In this document: positions 28,588 through 36,512 of the stretch, piece by piece
Position numbering within the stretch: the first letter of the stretch is position 1
How the letters are laid out: each line of letters begins with the position of its first letter
DNA from: Lutimonas vermicola
GTDB lineage: Bacteria > Bacteroidota > Bacteroidia > Flavobacteriales > Flavobacteriaceae
Reading direction: 5' to 3'
Assembly (NCBI RefSeq): GCF_038433205.1
Contig: NZ_JBCDNA010000002.1
Coordinates: forward strand, 1-64,000
DNA length: 64,000 nt
Program-made: the position numbers and the translations under genes
Notes under the pieces: generated by a model
Told to the model about the DNA's origin: nothing
The model's database searches: none
Seen by the model: the letters and a program-made list of their open reading frames with translations, nothing else

Positions 28588-29103
28588 TTATAATTTTTTT
28601 ACTTCCTTCAATGCTTCTTTCAGCGCTTTTTCAGCATCTTTATCGAGTTCTATCAGAAAGGATTTTGCTTCATATTCCGCCAGCTCTTCTGTGAATTCAT
28701 CGATAGTTATCTGATCGCCAAGAATAATAAGAGCAGATGTATCAGGCAGTAATGAGGCCGCAAAGTCATCCAAAATAGGATCGTTGAATTCAATATTGTC
28801 ATCAGCTCCTATCAGACCACCTAATGTCCCTCCATATGCAGCACCGGCGATCATTCCCGCAGGTCCAAAAAGTATTCCGAGCATACCTCCCAAAAGTGCG
28901 CCAAAACCAATACCTCCAGGTACATTGCTGCTATCTTGTGCCCAGGTACTATGAACACGATAATTACCGCGCTTATTAACAGATATTTCCGCCACATCTC
29001 CTTCATCTAACCAAAGGTAAGAAGCATCGCTGTCTTCAATTTTATTATACGCTTTACGGGCTGATTTTTTCCCGTCGAATACAAATGATTTAAAATAAGT
29101 CAT
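28588..29103 (-). CDS. DUF1269-like glycine-zipper protein, copy 2 of 3
   Basis: This 171-residue copy has the same domain order as its neighbours and differs from copy 3 at only a few residues (LFGPAGMIAG here, LFGPAGLIAG there; ADDNIEFND here, ADENIEFDD there). The start lies exactly 663 bp from those of copies 1 and 3, so gene and intergenic leader were duplicated together. The role is unknown; the glycine zipper suggests oligomerisation in a membrane, possibly under stress. Confidence 0.75.
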   Translation of the reverse strand: MTYFKSFVFDGKKSARKAYNKIEDSDASYLWLDEGDVAEISVNKRGNYRVHSTWAQDSSNVPGGIGFGALLGGMLGILFGPAGMIAGAAYGGTLGGLIGADDNIEFNDPILDDFAASLLPDTSALIILGDQITIDEFTEELAEYEAKSFLIELDKDAEKALKEALKEVKKL

Positions 29104-29142
29104 AATGTTAAATTTTAATGATTGAATATTTAATTTTAATTT

Positions 29143-29192
29143 AATTCGGCTGGTTCATTTTCTTGAATCTCTCATTGCAACCAGCCGAAATT
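29143..29192 (-). repeat. Stem-loop between DUF1269 copies 2 and 3
   Basis: AATTCGGCTGGTT (29143-29155) and AACCAGCCGAAATT (29179-29192) are identical to the hairpin 663 bp away, including the loop sequence. The perfect stem has been kept in both interior spacers. Confidence 0.6.
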
Positions 29193-29250
29193 ATATTGCT
29201 GTATACTGAACATTTATTTTTACTCTTCAAATTCTTGTGACATTAAGAAT

Positions 29251-29766
29251 TTATAATTTTTTTACTTCCTTCAATGCTTCTTTCAGTGCTTTTTCAGCAT
29301 CTTTATCGAGTTCTATCAGAAAGGATTTTGCTTCATATTCCGCCAGCTCTTCTGTGAATTCATCGATAGTTATCTGATCGCCAAGAATAATAAGAGCAGA
29401 TGTATCAGGCAGTAATGAAGCCGCAAAGTCATCCAAAATAGGATCGTCGAATTCAATATTTTCATCAGCTCCTATCAGACCACCTAATGTCCCTCCATAT
29501 GCAGCACCGGCGATCAAACCAGCAGGTCCAAAAAGTGTTCCGAGCATACCTCCTAAAAGTGCGCCAAAACCAATACCTCCAGGTACATTGCTGCTATCTT
29601 GTGCCCAGGTACTATGAACACGATAATTACCGCGCTTATTAACAGATATTTCCGCCACATCTCCTTCATCTAACCAAAGGTAAGAAGCATCGCTGTCTTC
29701 AATTTTATTATACGCTTTACGGGCTGATTTTTTCCCGTCGAATACAAATGATTTAAAATATGTCAT
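29251..29766 (-). CDS. DUF1269-like glycine-zipper protein, copy 3 of 3
   Basis: First gene of the tandem array in transcription order, 171 residues. It carries GTLFGPAGLIAG where the others have GILFGPAGMIAG. Upstream lies a variant of the spacer hairpin (29807-29856) with one stem mismatch and a 1-nt insertion in the leader, then the remains of a fourth copy. Recent duplication or gene conversion is implied by the near identity with copy 2. Confidence 0.75.
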   Translation of the reverse strand: MTYFKSFVFDGKKSARKAYNKIEDSDASYLWLDEGDVAEISVNKRGNYRVHSTWAQDSSNVPGGIGFGALLGGMLGTLFGPAGLIAGAAYGGTLGGLIGADENIEFDDPILDDFAASLLPDTSALIILGDQITIDEFTEELAEYEAKSFLIELDKDAEKALKEALKEVKKL

Positions 29767-29917
29767 AATGTTAAATTTTTAATGATTGAATATTTAATTT
29801 TAATTTAATTCGGCTGGTTCATTTTCTTGAATCTCTCATTACAACCTGCCGAAATTATATTGCTGTATACTGAACATTTATTTTTACTCTTCAAATTCTT
29901 GTGACATTAGCAATTTT

Positions 29918-30055
29918 TTATTTTTTCGCTTGTTTCAAAGCCTTCTTCAATAATGCTTCGGTATCTTTGTCAAGTTCTGTTACAAAAGATTTAAATTCGT
30001 AATCAACCAGTTTTTTTGTTCACTTCGGTTGAATCCATTTCTGAGAAAATCAATC
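29918..30055 (-). pseudogene. Decayed fourth DUF1269-like copy (C-terminal remnant)
   Basis: The minus-strand frame ending at TAA 29918-29920 encodes KKLVDYEFKSFVTELDKDTE and LKKALKQAKK, matching the C-terminus of the neighbours (AEYEAKSFLIELDKDAEK). Just upstream the frame holds two in-frame stops in a VGDD-F-Q-W-I-P-K context that parallels LGDQITIDEF. The rest of the gene is gone. It is more diverged than the three intact copies, so it was an older paralogue. Confidence 0.7.
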
Positions 30056-30111
30056 GTCACCAACCATTCTTACCGCCCATTTTTTTAAGGCTTATTTAGT
30101 TGTGGACAACG

Positions 30112-30201
30112 TTAAATTTCGAAAATTTGGATTTCTTCTCCTTTGCATTTAATAAACCTGACAAAGCAACTACCTGCTTTGATTTTAATGACTTCTGCCA
30201 T
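30112..30201 (-). pseudogene. Truncated relative of the 110-residue helical protein family (N-terminal scrap)
   Basis: A 29-codon frame ends KGEEIQIFEI, followed by AACGTTG. This closely parallels the start of the intact gene at 30661 (GEKIQIFEANVD) in both protein and DNA (CAAATTTTCGAA then AACGTTG). The helical body is missing. It may be a scrap left by duplication; a real 29-residue peptide is less likely. Confidence 0.4.
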
Positions 30202-30228
30202 TCTTTCTGCATATATAGTTTAAACAGA

Positions 30229-30279
30229 AGCCAATGAAGCGTAACATTTCATTTTTGCCAAAATCACGCTTTATTGGCT
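30229..30279 (-). terminator. Hairpin downstream of the 110-residue helical protein gene
   Basis: AGCCAATGAAGCGT (30229-30242) and ACGCTTTATTGGCT (30266-30279) form a 14-bp stem with one mismatch or wobble and a 23-nt loop, 50 nt beyond the stop of the gene at 30329. A terminator or transcript-stabilising function is inferred. Confidence 0.4.
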
Positions 30280-30328
30280 TTTGTTCATCCCCAAAGGCAT
30301 GTTTACTTCATTCAAAAACATTTATGCT

Positions 30329-30661
30329 TTAGTCGATTAAATCCAAGGCCTTATCGTAATGATCAAGGGCCTTATCGTAATGCTTATCTGCACGATCATC
30401 TTTTCCATCTGCATATGAATCAATGCTCTTCTGAAGTTCAGTATTACCCTTGTCGATTTCATCGGCGGCCTTTGCATAATCATCTTCCACTGCCTGAGCC
30501 AGATGGTCCGCAACTTTTTGCAGCAAGTCAAGACCTTTTGCCAAATGCTTTTCGGCTGAATCATCTTTGTCTTTTGCAAAAGCGTTATCTGCCTTTTGAA
30601 ATTGTCGAAATGCTCTTGACATATCAACGTTTGCTTCGAAAATTTGAATTTTTTCACCCAT
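30329..30661 (-). CDS. Small all-helical charged protein, paralogue A
   Basis: This 110-residue protein has no signal peptide and is almost entirely charged amphipathic helix. It contains an internal repeat: NAFAKDKDDSAEKHLAKGLD in the first half and DSYADGKDDRADKHYDKALD in the second, a TPR-like helical hairpin pattern. It belongs with the proteins at 30899 and 31602. No known domain was recognised. The four tandem KAL/DHYDKALD units at the C-terminus suggest a protein-protein interaction surface. Confidence 0.7.
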   Translation of the reverse strand: MGEKIQIFEANVDMSRAFRQFQKADNAFAKDKDDSAEKHLAKGLDLLQKVADHLAQAVEDDYAKAADEIDKGNTELQKSIDSYADGKDDRADKHYDKALDHYDKALDLID

Positions 30662-30898
30662 TTTTTAAATATTTAATTGTTAATAATGTGGGTAGTTATT
30701 TTTTTTACATACCCGGTTAATTTTGAAGTCATCTTACCATATCCTTTCGGTATAAAGAACATTGTTAAAACAGCCTTCGTTTATTGAATAATTACTTTAT
30801 CATTTTTTATTGCTAAACTAAAACCCAAACGTATAATAGTCGCTCATGCAATCCTTCAAAGATCCCTTGACAACGTTGTTGCACTGTCAATTCGGGCT

Positions 30899-31315
30899 TT
30901 AGTCAAAAAAGCCGAGAGCCTTGTCATAGTAATCCAGGGCATTGGAGTAGTGTTTTGCAGCACTATCGTCATTTCCATCGGCGTATTCATCAATACTCTT
31001 CTGGAGTTCCTTGTTTCCCTTATCGATTTCAATGCTGGCTTTCTGATAGTTAGCATCTTCGGCTTTAGATAAATGATCCAGTGCCTTTTCGAAGAAGTCC
31101 AACCCTTTTGACAAATGCTTTTCCGCGGATTCGTCCTTGTCGTTTACATAAGCGTTATCAGCCAGTTGAAATTGTCGAAATGCTTTTGACATGTTGACGG
31201 ATGCTCTGTCAATTTGATAATCCATTTTCACCTCTGCTTTCTGCTCGGTACATGCATTACCAACCAATAGTACCAACGCAAATAACGCCAGTAATACATA
31301 ATTCATTTTTTTCAT
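30899..31315 (-). CDS. Small helical lipoprotein, paralogue B
   Basis: The 138-residue protein begins with a lipoprotein signal (VLLALFALVLLVGNAC), then the same helical repeat module as paralogues A and C (VNMSKAFRQFQLADNAYVND, EIDKGNKELQKSIDEYADGN). It should be anchored in the outer or inner membrane facing the periplasm, unlike its two signal-less relatives. This gives the family members in two compartments. Confidence 0.75.
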   Translation of the reverse strand: MKKMNYVLLALFALVLLVGNACTEQKAEVKMDYQIDRASVNMSKAFRQFQLADNAYVNDKDESAEKHLSKGLDFFEKALDHLSKAEDANYQKASIEIDKGNKELQKSIDEYADGNDDSAAKHYSNALDYYDKALGFFD

Positions 31316-31601
31316 AATAGATTTGTATTTAATTAAAAAAAAATTAAAAGCCTCATATACAATAGTTATTCATATGTTATACAGACTTACGTGATCTCTA
31401 GATTTGTTTTTTTTTCTTTAAATTAGTTTTGTGTCTTGTTCTATTGACACTTATTCATTTGTCTTTCAATAATAGCCGGTTCAGGCAAGTCCAACCTTAA
31501 CATCCTGAACGATTCGCAGGCCAATGAACTGACACAGTGCGTTTTTGCCGCCTCTGATTCCACTCCTTCGGCTTTCCTTCGTCCTGGGCTGTACCAATGC
31601 T

Positions 31602-31934
31602 TTAGCCCATTAATTCCAATGCCTGGTCATAGTAATCCAGGGCATTGTTGTAGTGTCTTGCACCACTATTGTCATTTCCATCGGCGTATTCATCAATGCT
31701 CTTCTGAAGTTGAGTATTGCCCTTGTCGATTTCATCGGCGGCCTTTGTGTAATCATCTTCCACTGCCTTAGACAGATGGTCCGCAACTTTTTGGAGCAAA
31801 TCAAGACCTTTTGCCAAATGCTCTTCGGCTAAATCGTCTTTGTCTTTTACAAAAGCGTTATCCGCCTTTTGAAATTGTCGAAATGCTCTTGACATATCAA
31901 CGTTCGCTTCGAAACTTTGAATTTTTTCACCCAT
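31602..31934 (-). CDS. Small all-helical charged protein, paralogue C
   Basis: This 110-residue protein is colinear with paralogue A (MGEKIQSFEANVDMSRAFRQ at the start) and ends ALDYYDQALELMG. The second helical repeat reads DEYADGNDNSGARHYNNALD. Like A it lacks a signal peptide. It lies downstream of hdeD on the same strand. Function is unknown. Confidence 0.7.
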   Translation of the reverse strand: MGEKIQSFEANVDMSRAFRQFQKADNAFVKDKDDLAEEHLAKGLDLLQKVADHLSKAVEDDYTKAADEIDKGNTQLQKSIDEYADGNDNSGARHYNNALDYYDQALELMG

Positions 31935-32061
31935 TTTTATATTGTTTTAATGTTAATAATAGTGGGAACATATTTTTTTGAATATATATTCCTTTAGTTT
32001 TAATTAATTGTATGATTTGAATGTTTTTTATTGATTCTGTCTGATCTTGTGAATTTGTTTT

Positions 32062-32577
32062 TCAACTGTTGCTAAATGAGGCAATAACATTATAAATTCC
32101 GGCAAACACAAGTACGGTGCCAAACCAAATGGCCAGCGTTAACCCGGCAAAAAGCGGGTTAAACATAAATATAGTAGACGAAATGAAAATTAGTATTCCA
32201 AATGCAATCTTCATACCTCTATTAACTTTATCCGAGAATGCGTCGACAAATAACAGAATGCCATAAAAAGCTCCCCAGAATCCGACTACGAAGGGCAACA
32301 CGGCAGCAGTTACACCTGGGTTTGCCATAAGGATAAATCCAAAAAAGATATCAATAATACCTTCAAATACACGCCAACCCCAGTTGTCGAGAACTCCTCT
32401 TGCTAAAAACCCCTGAACGACGATCACGATACCTGCGACAATCATTCCAATTCCGATATAGACAGCCCAGGCAAGCATAGTTCCACCAGGACTCATAAAG
32501 ACCAGAATAGCCAATAAGATTAATAAGATTCCCTTGAATAATTGAAAATACCTGTTTGTTGCATATTGATTTTCCAT
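32062..32577 (-). CDS. HdeD-family (DUF308) membrane protein
   Basis: The 171-residue protein has six hydrophobic helices with repeated DUF308 motifs (FEGIIDIFFGFILMANPG, FGILIFISSTIFMFNPLF). HdeD proteins are linked to acid or general stress tolerance in enterobacteria. Here it sits beside DUF1269-like and small helical proteins, in agreement with a stress-type envelope set. Confidence 0.85.
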   Translation of the reverse strand: MENQYATNRYFQLFKGILLILLAILVFMSPGGTMLAWAVYIGIGMIVAGIVIVVQGFLARGVLDNWGWRVFEGIIDIFFGFILMANPGVTAAVLPFVVGFWGAFYGILLFVDAFSDKVNRGMKIAFGILIFISSTIFMFNPLFAGLTLAIWFGTVLVFAGIYNVIASFSNS

Positions 32578-32643
32578 TTTGTTTTTATTTTTAAATTTGG
32601 TTCATTGATATGTTTTTGAAATAATCTATAATTAGCCCTGCCA

Positions 32644-32678
32644 ACCCTATAATCGTATAATGAAAACGATGATAGGGT
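32644..32678 (-). terminator. Hairpin after the aconitase X small-subunit gene
   Basis: ACCCTATAATCG (32644-32655) pairs with CGATGATAGGGT (32667-32678) with one mismatch or wobble, beginning 17 nt past the stop of the small-subunit gene. It plausibly ends the AcnX transcript before hdeD. No long T-run follows on the minus strand. Confidence 0.45.
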
Positions 32679-32694
32679 CAGACCGGGCAATGAT

Positions 32695-33144
32695 TCAGCC
32701 AATTTCGACCGTGCCATCCTCAGACACATTGATCGGATCACCGGTTTTCACCGCTTCCAGGAAGTCCGGGCCCAGGAGGTCGATGGTGATGATGCGATAA
32801 TCCATCCAGATATCCGCCATCAACAGTCCTCCGATTGCCAAAGAGTCAACATGATTGGCGAAAAGCATGGCTTTGGGTGCAAGCCCCATCTTGGCTACCC
32901 CCATCAGGACGAAGCCTCCGGTTGTTGAGCCTATGGTCTGGGGCAGACAGAGAATGGCCCCGTTCAGGTCTTTATTGTACAAGTCTTTATTGTCTCCATC
33001 GGTGCAAAGCGCTTTGTCGGTCACACCTCCGATAACATTTGCTTTGTAAGTGGAAAGTGTGTTGAGTCCGATATGTGAAACCGTCGCTAATCCTTCAATT
33101 TTTCCAGGAAGAATCGGGCGCCCTTTAAATGTTCTCTTTGCCAT
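32695..33144 (-). CDS. Aconitase X swivel (small) subunit, DUF126
   Basis: The 149-residue swivel-domain protein has the family features PILPGKIEGLATV near the N-terminus and PQTIGSTTGGFVL, the counterpart of the conserved GSS/GST loop that supplies the catalytic serine. Type II aconitase X enzymes use separate small and large subunits, as here. Known AcnX reactions are dehydrations of cis-3-hydroxy-L-proline or mevalonate 5-phosphate. It follows the large subunit by 97 nt. Confidence 0.85.
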   Translation of the reverse strand: MAKRTFKGRPILPGKIEGLATVSHIGLNTLSTYKANVIGGVTDKALCTDGDNKDLYNKDLNGAILCLPQTIGSTTGGFVLMGVAKMGLAPKAMLFANHVDSLAIGGLLMADIWMDYRIITIDLLGPDFLEAVKTGDPINVSEDGTVEIG

Positions 33145-33241
33145 CTTAAATGTATTTTTAAATTAATTTTTATCTTATGTAATTATTCAGTTGTTATTTT
33201 TGTCATATTCCGGTTTAACTGACCGGAGTGCTGTACCACCT

Positions 33242-34717
33242 TCATACTGCTTCCTCAGGTATCTCTCCCGAAAGGACAATCTCCAGTATGTCTTCATCCC
33301 TGAAGAATCGTGAGTTGGTGTACTCGCGAGCCTTGTTTGAATTAGTTACGGCGAATTCTGTCTTGGTGATTCCGGGAATGCCCAGAAAGGTGAGTGGACA
33401 ACTATTTGTAAATGTAATACCAGCGCGTATCATGTCTCGGACCAGCTCAGGGTGCTTATCCATGAAATGGTCTTTCACAAGTGTTGAGCAGAGCAGGTGT
33501 AGTGGAATGGCCACTCTTTCTTGGCCTCTGTTAGACAATTCATGGGTAACCTTCATGCCCCAGTCATAGAGTTGGTGAAACGAATTATGAGGACAGCCTA
33601 CAAAGGCTCTTGTCGGCTTGGCATCCTTCTGTGTCCATAGATTGGGATAGTGTTTTCTGACCTGTTCGATTATTTCATCATCAATAACATAGGTCTTGTA
33701 GTCTTTCGCCAATAGCTTGCGCCCCTCGTCAATAGCATCCGGTGTAATATTCTCCACGTGATAAAGACCGACGGCCCCGTTAGTGGCAGTTGCAGCACCC
33801 ATATCCTTGAGCTTACCCATTGATATTCCGTCTACCTGGCCCAGGTACTTATCAATTCCGACAATGTAAGGTACATCCTCCATAACCTTCATTCCGATAG
33901 CACCGCCAAGTACTGACCAGTTTGGTTCGCCCTTGGTTTTCACCTCGATCAACCATTTTGCCTTTCGTCCCTCATCGGTCATAAGACCAAAATAGGGAGC
34001 TTTCCCGAGAATGTTACAGAGCATCTCTATACCGCCAGAATTACGGTTGGAACGGGCACCAAGCACTGAATTGGCATAGTTTACCGCGGAAGATTCAGAC
34101 CAGGCCAAATTTGTTCCATGTGCTGGTGCATTGCCCACCTCTGGCCAGTAACATGCACAACTCCAGTAGTTATAGTTCTTTGCTCCCAGCCGAACATGCA
34201 TTTTTTCAAGCTCGGTCTGTGTGCTGAACATCGATTGTAATTTCAACTGATGCTCCGGATCAACTTCAACATTATAGAAGTCATAAGGCCGTGGGTTAAT
34301 GGTGTATTCAGCATAAGTCTTCAGGCCTGCGTCTGCACATTCATTAAGGATGTCAATAACAGGTGTAACAGCTGGTGTGCCGCCCAGCAGAACTGTGTGT
34401 GGATTCCCCCCGAGGTCGACCAGCTTGCTTGCACCAAAGGCCTCACCATAAGCGATAACCGTCTTCATTACTTTAGACAGCACCTCGCCCTTCTTACCAT
34501 CGTAAATGTCTTGTTCTTCCTGTGTTAGCTTCATCTTGGGCTTTGGAGCACTGGGATCGTGCTTGACATCGGCGCGTGAGTGACCGGTACCTGTGCACAT
34601 TGCGCCGTGAGGATCCGCCCCGATCTCCAGGTGTTTATCCAGCTCTTCATCACCTGTTAGGATCGTTATATTCTTAGCGTAAATCGTCAAATTTTCCATT
34701 TTTAATTCTTTTTCCAT
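33242..34717 (-). CDS. Aconitase X catalytic (large) subunit
   Basis: The 491-residue protein matches the AcnX/DUF521 large subunit. Candidate Fe-S cysteines appear in SCACYWPEVGNAPAHGTN, FVGCPHNSFHQLYDWG and TNSCPLTFLGIPG. It should form a dehydratase with the DUF126 protein next to it. No proline racemase, pyrroline-carboxylate reductase or isoprenoid gene is adjacent, so neither known AcnX role is supported. Two in-frame ATGs (34717 and 34699) lie in an 18-bp direct repeat of the initiation region. Confidence 0.85.
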   Translation of the reverse strand: MEKELKMENLTIYAKNITILTGDEELDKHLEIGADPHGAMCTGTGHSRADVKHDPSAPKPKMKLTQEEQDIYDGKKGEVLSKVMKTVIAYGEAFGASKLVDLGGNPHTVLLGGTPAVTPVIDILNECADAGLKTYAEYTINPRPYDFYNVEVDPEHQLKLQSMFSTQTELEKMHVRLGAKNYNYWSCACYWPEVGNAPAHGTNLAWSESSAVNYANSVLGARSNRNSGGIEMLCNILGKAPYFGLMTDEGRKAKWLIEVKTKGEPNWSVLGGAIGMKVMEDVPYIVGIDKYLGQVDGISMGKLKDMGAATATNGAVGLYHVENITPDAIDEGRKLLAKDYKTYVIDDEIIEQVRKHYPNLWTQKDAKPTRAFVGCPHNSFHQLYDWGMKVTHELSNRGQERVAIPLHLLCSTLVKDHFMDKHPELVRDMIRAGITFTNSCPLTFLGIPGITKTEFAVTNSNKAREYTNSRFFRDEDILEIVLSGEIPEEAV

Positions 34718-34724
34718 TTTTAAT
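34692..34724 (-). repeat. Duplicated translation-initiation sequence of the AcnX gene
   Basis: ATTAAAAATGGAAAA occurs twice, 18 bp apart, each containing an in-frame ATG (34717 and 34699). Both offer the A-rich upstream context used for initiation in Bacteroidota, so either or both may be used. The products would differ by six residues. Confidence 0.6.
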
Positions 34725-34810
34725 GGGTTTTATATGTGAAATAATTAATTGATTTCATTTTTTTTATTTTTATCTAATAAACTAGTAGTATATGACTTGA
34801 AACAGTTCAG

Positions 34811-34871
34811 CCAGATTGGGTCTTTGCACCCGATCTGGGAGCATGGGGCTCCCCGTGCCGGTGATTACCGG
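34811..34871. other. Three consecutive stem-loops between AcnX and propeller genes
   Basis: Stem 1 is CCAGATTGGGT (34811-34821) with ACCCGATCTGG (34828-34838). Stem 2 is GCATGGGG (34841-34848) with CCCCGTGC (34851-34858). Stem 3 is CCGGT (34858-34862) with ACCGG (34867-34871). Stems 1 and 2 each have one non-Watson-Crick position, which is G-U in plus-strand RNA but C-A in minus-strand RNA. The stretch is markedly GC-richer than its flanks. It could be a terminator, attenuator, or a plus-strand small RNA. Confidence 0.5.
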
Positions 34872-34919
34872 AAACGGAAAAGCTAACCCCCTAATACACA
34901 TCACAGCCTAGGTTAATCA

Positions 34920-36479
34920 CTATAGCTTAATCTTGTAAACAGTACCCGAGCCAGCTCCGGTAATGTATGCCTCACCGCCCAAAATCGACACAGAAGATCG
35001 GGTCCAGTTCTTGGAATCTGTAAATTCCAACTTACCCGTTGAGAATTCCATGCCAGTAGCAATTGTATCAGTATCACCGCTGGTCAAGTCGATTGAAATC
35101 AACTGCCCTTTACCAGCCTCTACTACATACAATTTACCATTGTCAATCGCCAGACCTTGAGGTGAACTTAAACCTTCCTTGACAACTTTAGGTGTAATAA
35201 CATTATCGCCCTCAAAAATTTGAACAATTCTACCACCCATATCCTCACTTACGTAAAGATTTCCATTATCGTAGGCCAATCCGAAGGGCTGTTGAAGATT
35301 ATCTACAAGTACTTTTGCTTTGTCAGGAGCTGCAGGTGAAAACCGCTTGATGGCACCACCTAGCTCAGAGAATATGATCATATCCTTTCTTAGAGCAATA
35401 GCATTAGTTGGATTCTTGAATTTTCCAAAATTAGTGACCATGGAATTGGTTTTCAAATCCCAGATCTTGACAAAGTTTCCTGTCCAGCTGGTTGTAACCA
35501 CTTGTTCGCCATCATAAGGCTCCACGGTCATCATCCAACCAACATCTGTTGTCATGGTGATACCTCGTGCCGCGCTAAGCTCTTTTCCAGTTTCAGGATC
35601 CATTTTACGGATTGCAAAGATGTCAACTACAACCATAACAGGCCTGTCTTCTTCCTCAACAAATGTAACACCCCCAACAAGACCCAGTCCACTTGGAATA
35701 ATCTCACGATAGGTATCCAAACCGGTCATCTCATATACGTAACAGTCAGCTGAGCTTGTAGCGAACATGCGATCGTCCGGTCCAAAGCAAAAGTTATCTG
35801 TTGATGGATACGGTGTTTTGGCTACCAGTTCGAAGGTTTGATCATCCTGGTTGACCTTATAAATAACGCCATGGGCAGCATCCATAATATGAAGTTCACC
35901 TTTGCTGTTGAACTTGGCTGCCGACGGGTTAGTACCTTGCTTTTCACCTACCATCTCGGTTGATCCATCTTCCATATCAATTTTTATAGCCTCTCCGGTT
36001 ACCCATGCAGAGCCGTATAATTTACCGTCAGGTCCGAAGTCCATTGCATTTGACATACGCATCCCTTCGTTGGTGATCGTCCGTGGTTCGCGATCATCAT
36101 CCGGGTAGATCTCAAACAGGTGTGAATCAGCAAACTGTCCACTGATAAAGACTCTGCCCTCATCATTTATGGCAATTCCGTCATTACCAACCGGGACTTT
36201 GGCAGCGACACTAATAGTACCATCAGTGTCCATCACACCAACTTCACCAGTAGCTATCCAGTTGAAAAATAACCGTCCATCAGGGTGGAAAGCCATGTCG
36301 TCGGTACCTTTGGAGCCTTTGATCATTTCATATTCGCCTGTTTCAGGGTCAACAATAAAGGCAGCATTGTGCCAAACGCTACCAACGTATAGCTTACCAT
36401 TCGGACCCCAAACTATTCCATTACTACCACGCATCGGGCTAGCTTTAATTAGAGTTTGCACTTTTTCAATTGTATTCAT
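34920..36479 (-). CDS. SMP-30-like beta-propeller protein, signal-less copy
   Basis: The 519-residue protein consists of repeated propeller blades: PMRGSNGIVWGPNGKLYVGS, GNDGIAINDEGRVFISGQ, MRMSNAMDFGPDGKLYGSAW, then a second set with QPFGLAYDNGNLYVSED and SPQGLAIDNGKLYVVE. The pattern fits SMP-30/gluconolactonase/LRE or Vgb-like six-bladed propellers, here as two fused halves. It starts directly at the mature domain with no signal peptide, so it is probably cytosolic. It is a close duplicate of the lipoprotein at 37697, lacking that protein's export signal. Confidence 0.75.
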   Translation of the reverse strand: MNTIEKVQTLIKASPMRGSNGIVWGPNGKLYVGSVWHNAAFIVDPETGEYEMIKGSKGTDDMAFHPDGRLFFNWIATGEVGVMDTDGTISVAAKVPVGNDGIAINDEGRVFISGQFADSHLFEIYPDDDREPRTITNEGMRMSNAMDFGPDGKLYGSAWVTGEAIKIDMEDGSTEMVGEKQGTNPSAAKFNSKGELHIMDAAHGVIYKVNQDDQTFELVAKTPYPSTDNFCFGPDDRMFATSSADCYVYEMTGLDTYREIIPSGLGLVGGVTFVEEEDRPVMVVVDIFAIRKMDPETGKELSAARGITMTTDVGWMMTVEPYDGEQVVTTSWTGNFVKIWDLKTNSMVTNFGKFKNPTNAIALRKDMIIFSELGGAIKRFSPAAPDKAKVLVDNLQQPFGLAYDNGNLYVSEDMGGRIVQIFEGDNVITPKVVKEGLSSPQGLAIDNGKLYVVEAGKGQLISIDLTSGDTDTIATGMEFSTGKLEFTDSKNWTRSSVSILGGEAYITGAGSGTVYKIKL

Positions 36480-36512
36480 CTTTATATAATTTTTATGGTA
36501 TTAAATCTGAGA

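Larger units (their letters stand above)
27925..29766 (-). repeat. 663-bp tandem repeat array (three units)
   Basis: Starts at 28440, 29103 and 29766 and stops at 27925, 28588 and 29251 are spaced exactly 663 bp. Each unit has one DUF1269-like gene plus a 147-bp spacer with a hairpin. Spacers are as conserved as coding parts, which points to recent unequal crossover or continuing conversion. Confidence 0.9.
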
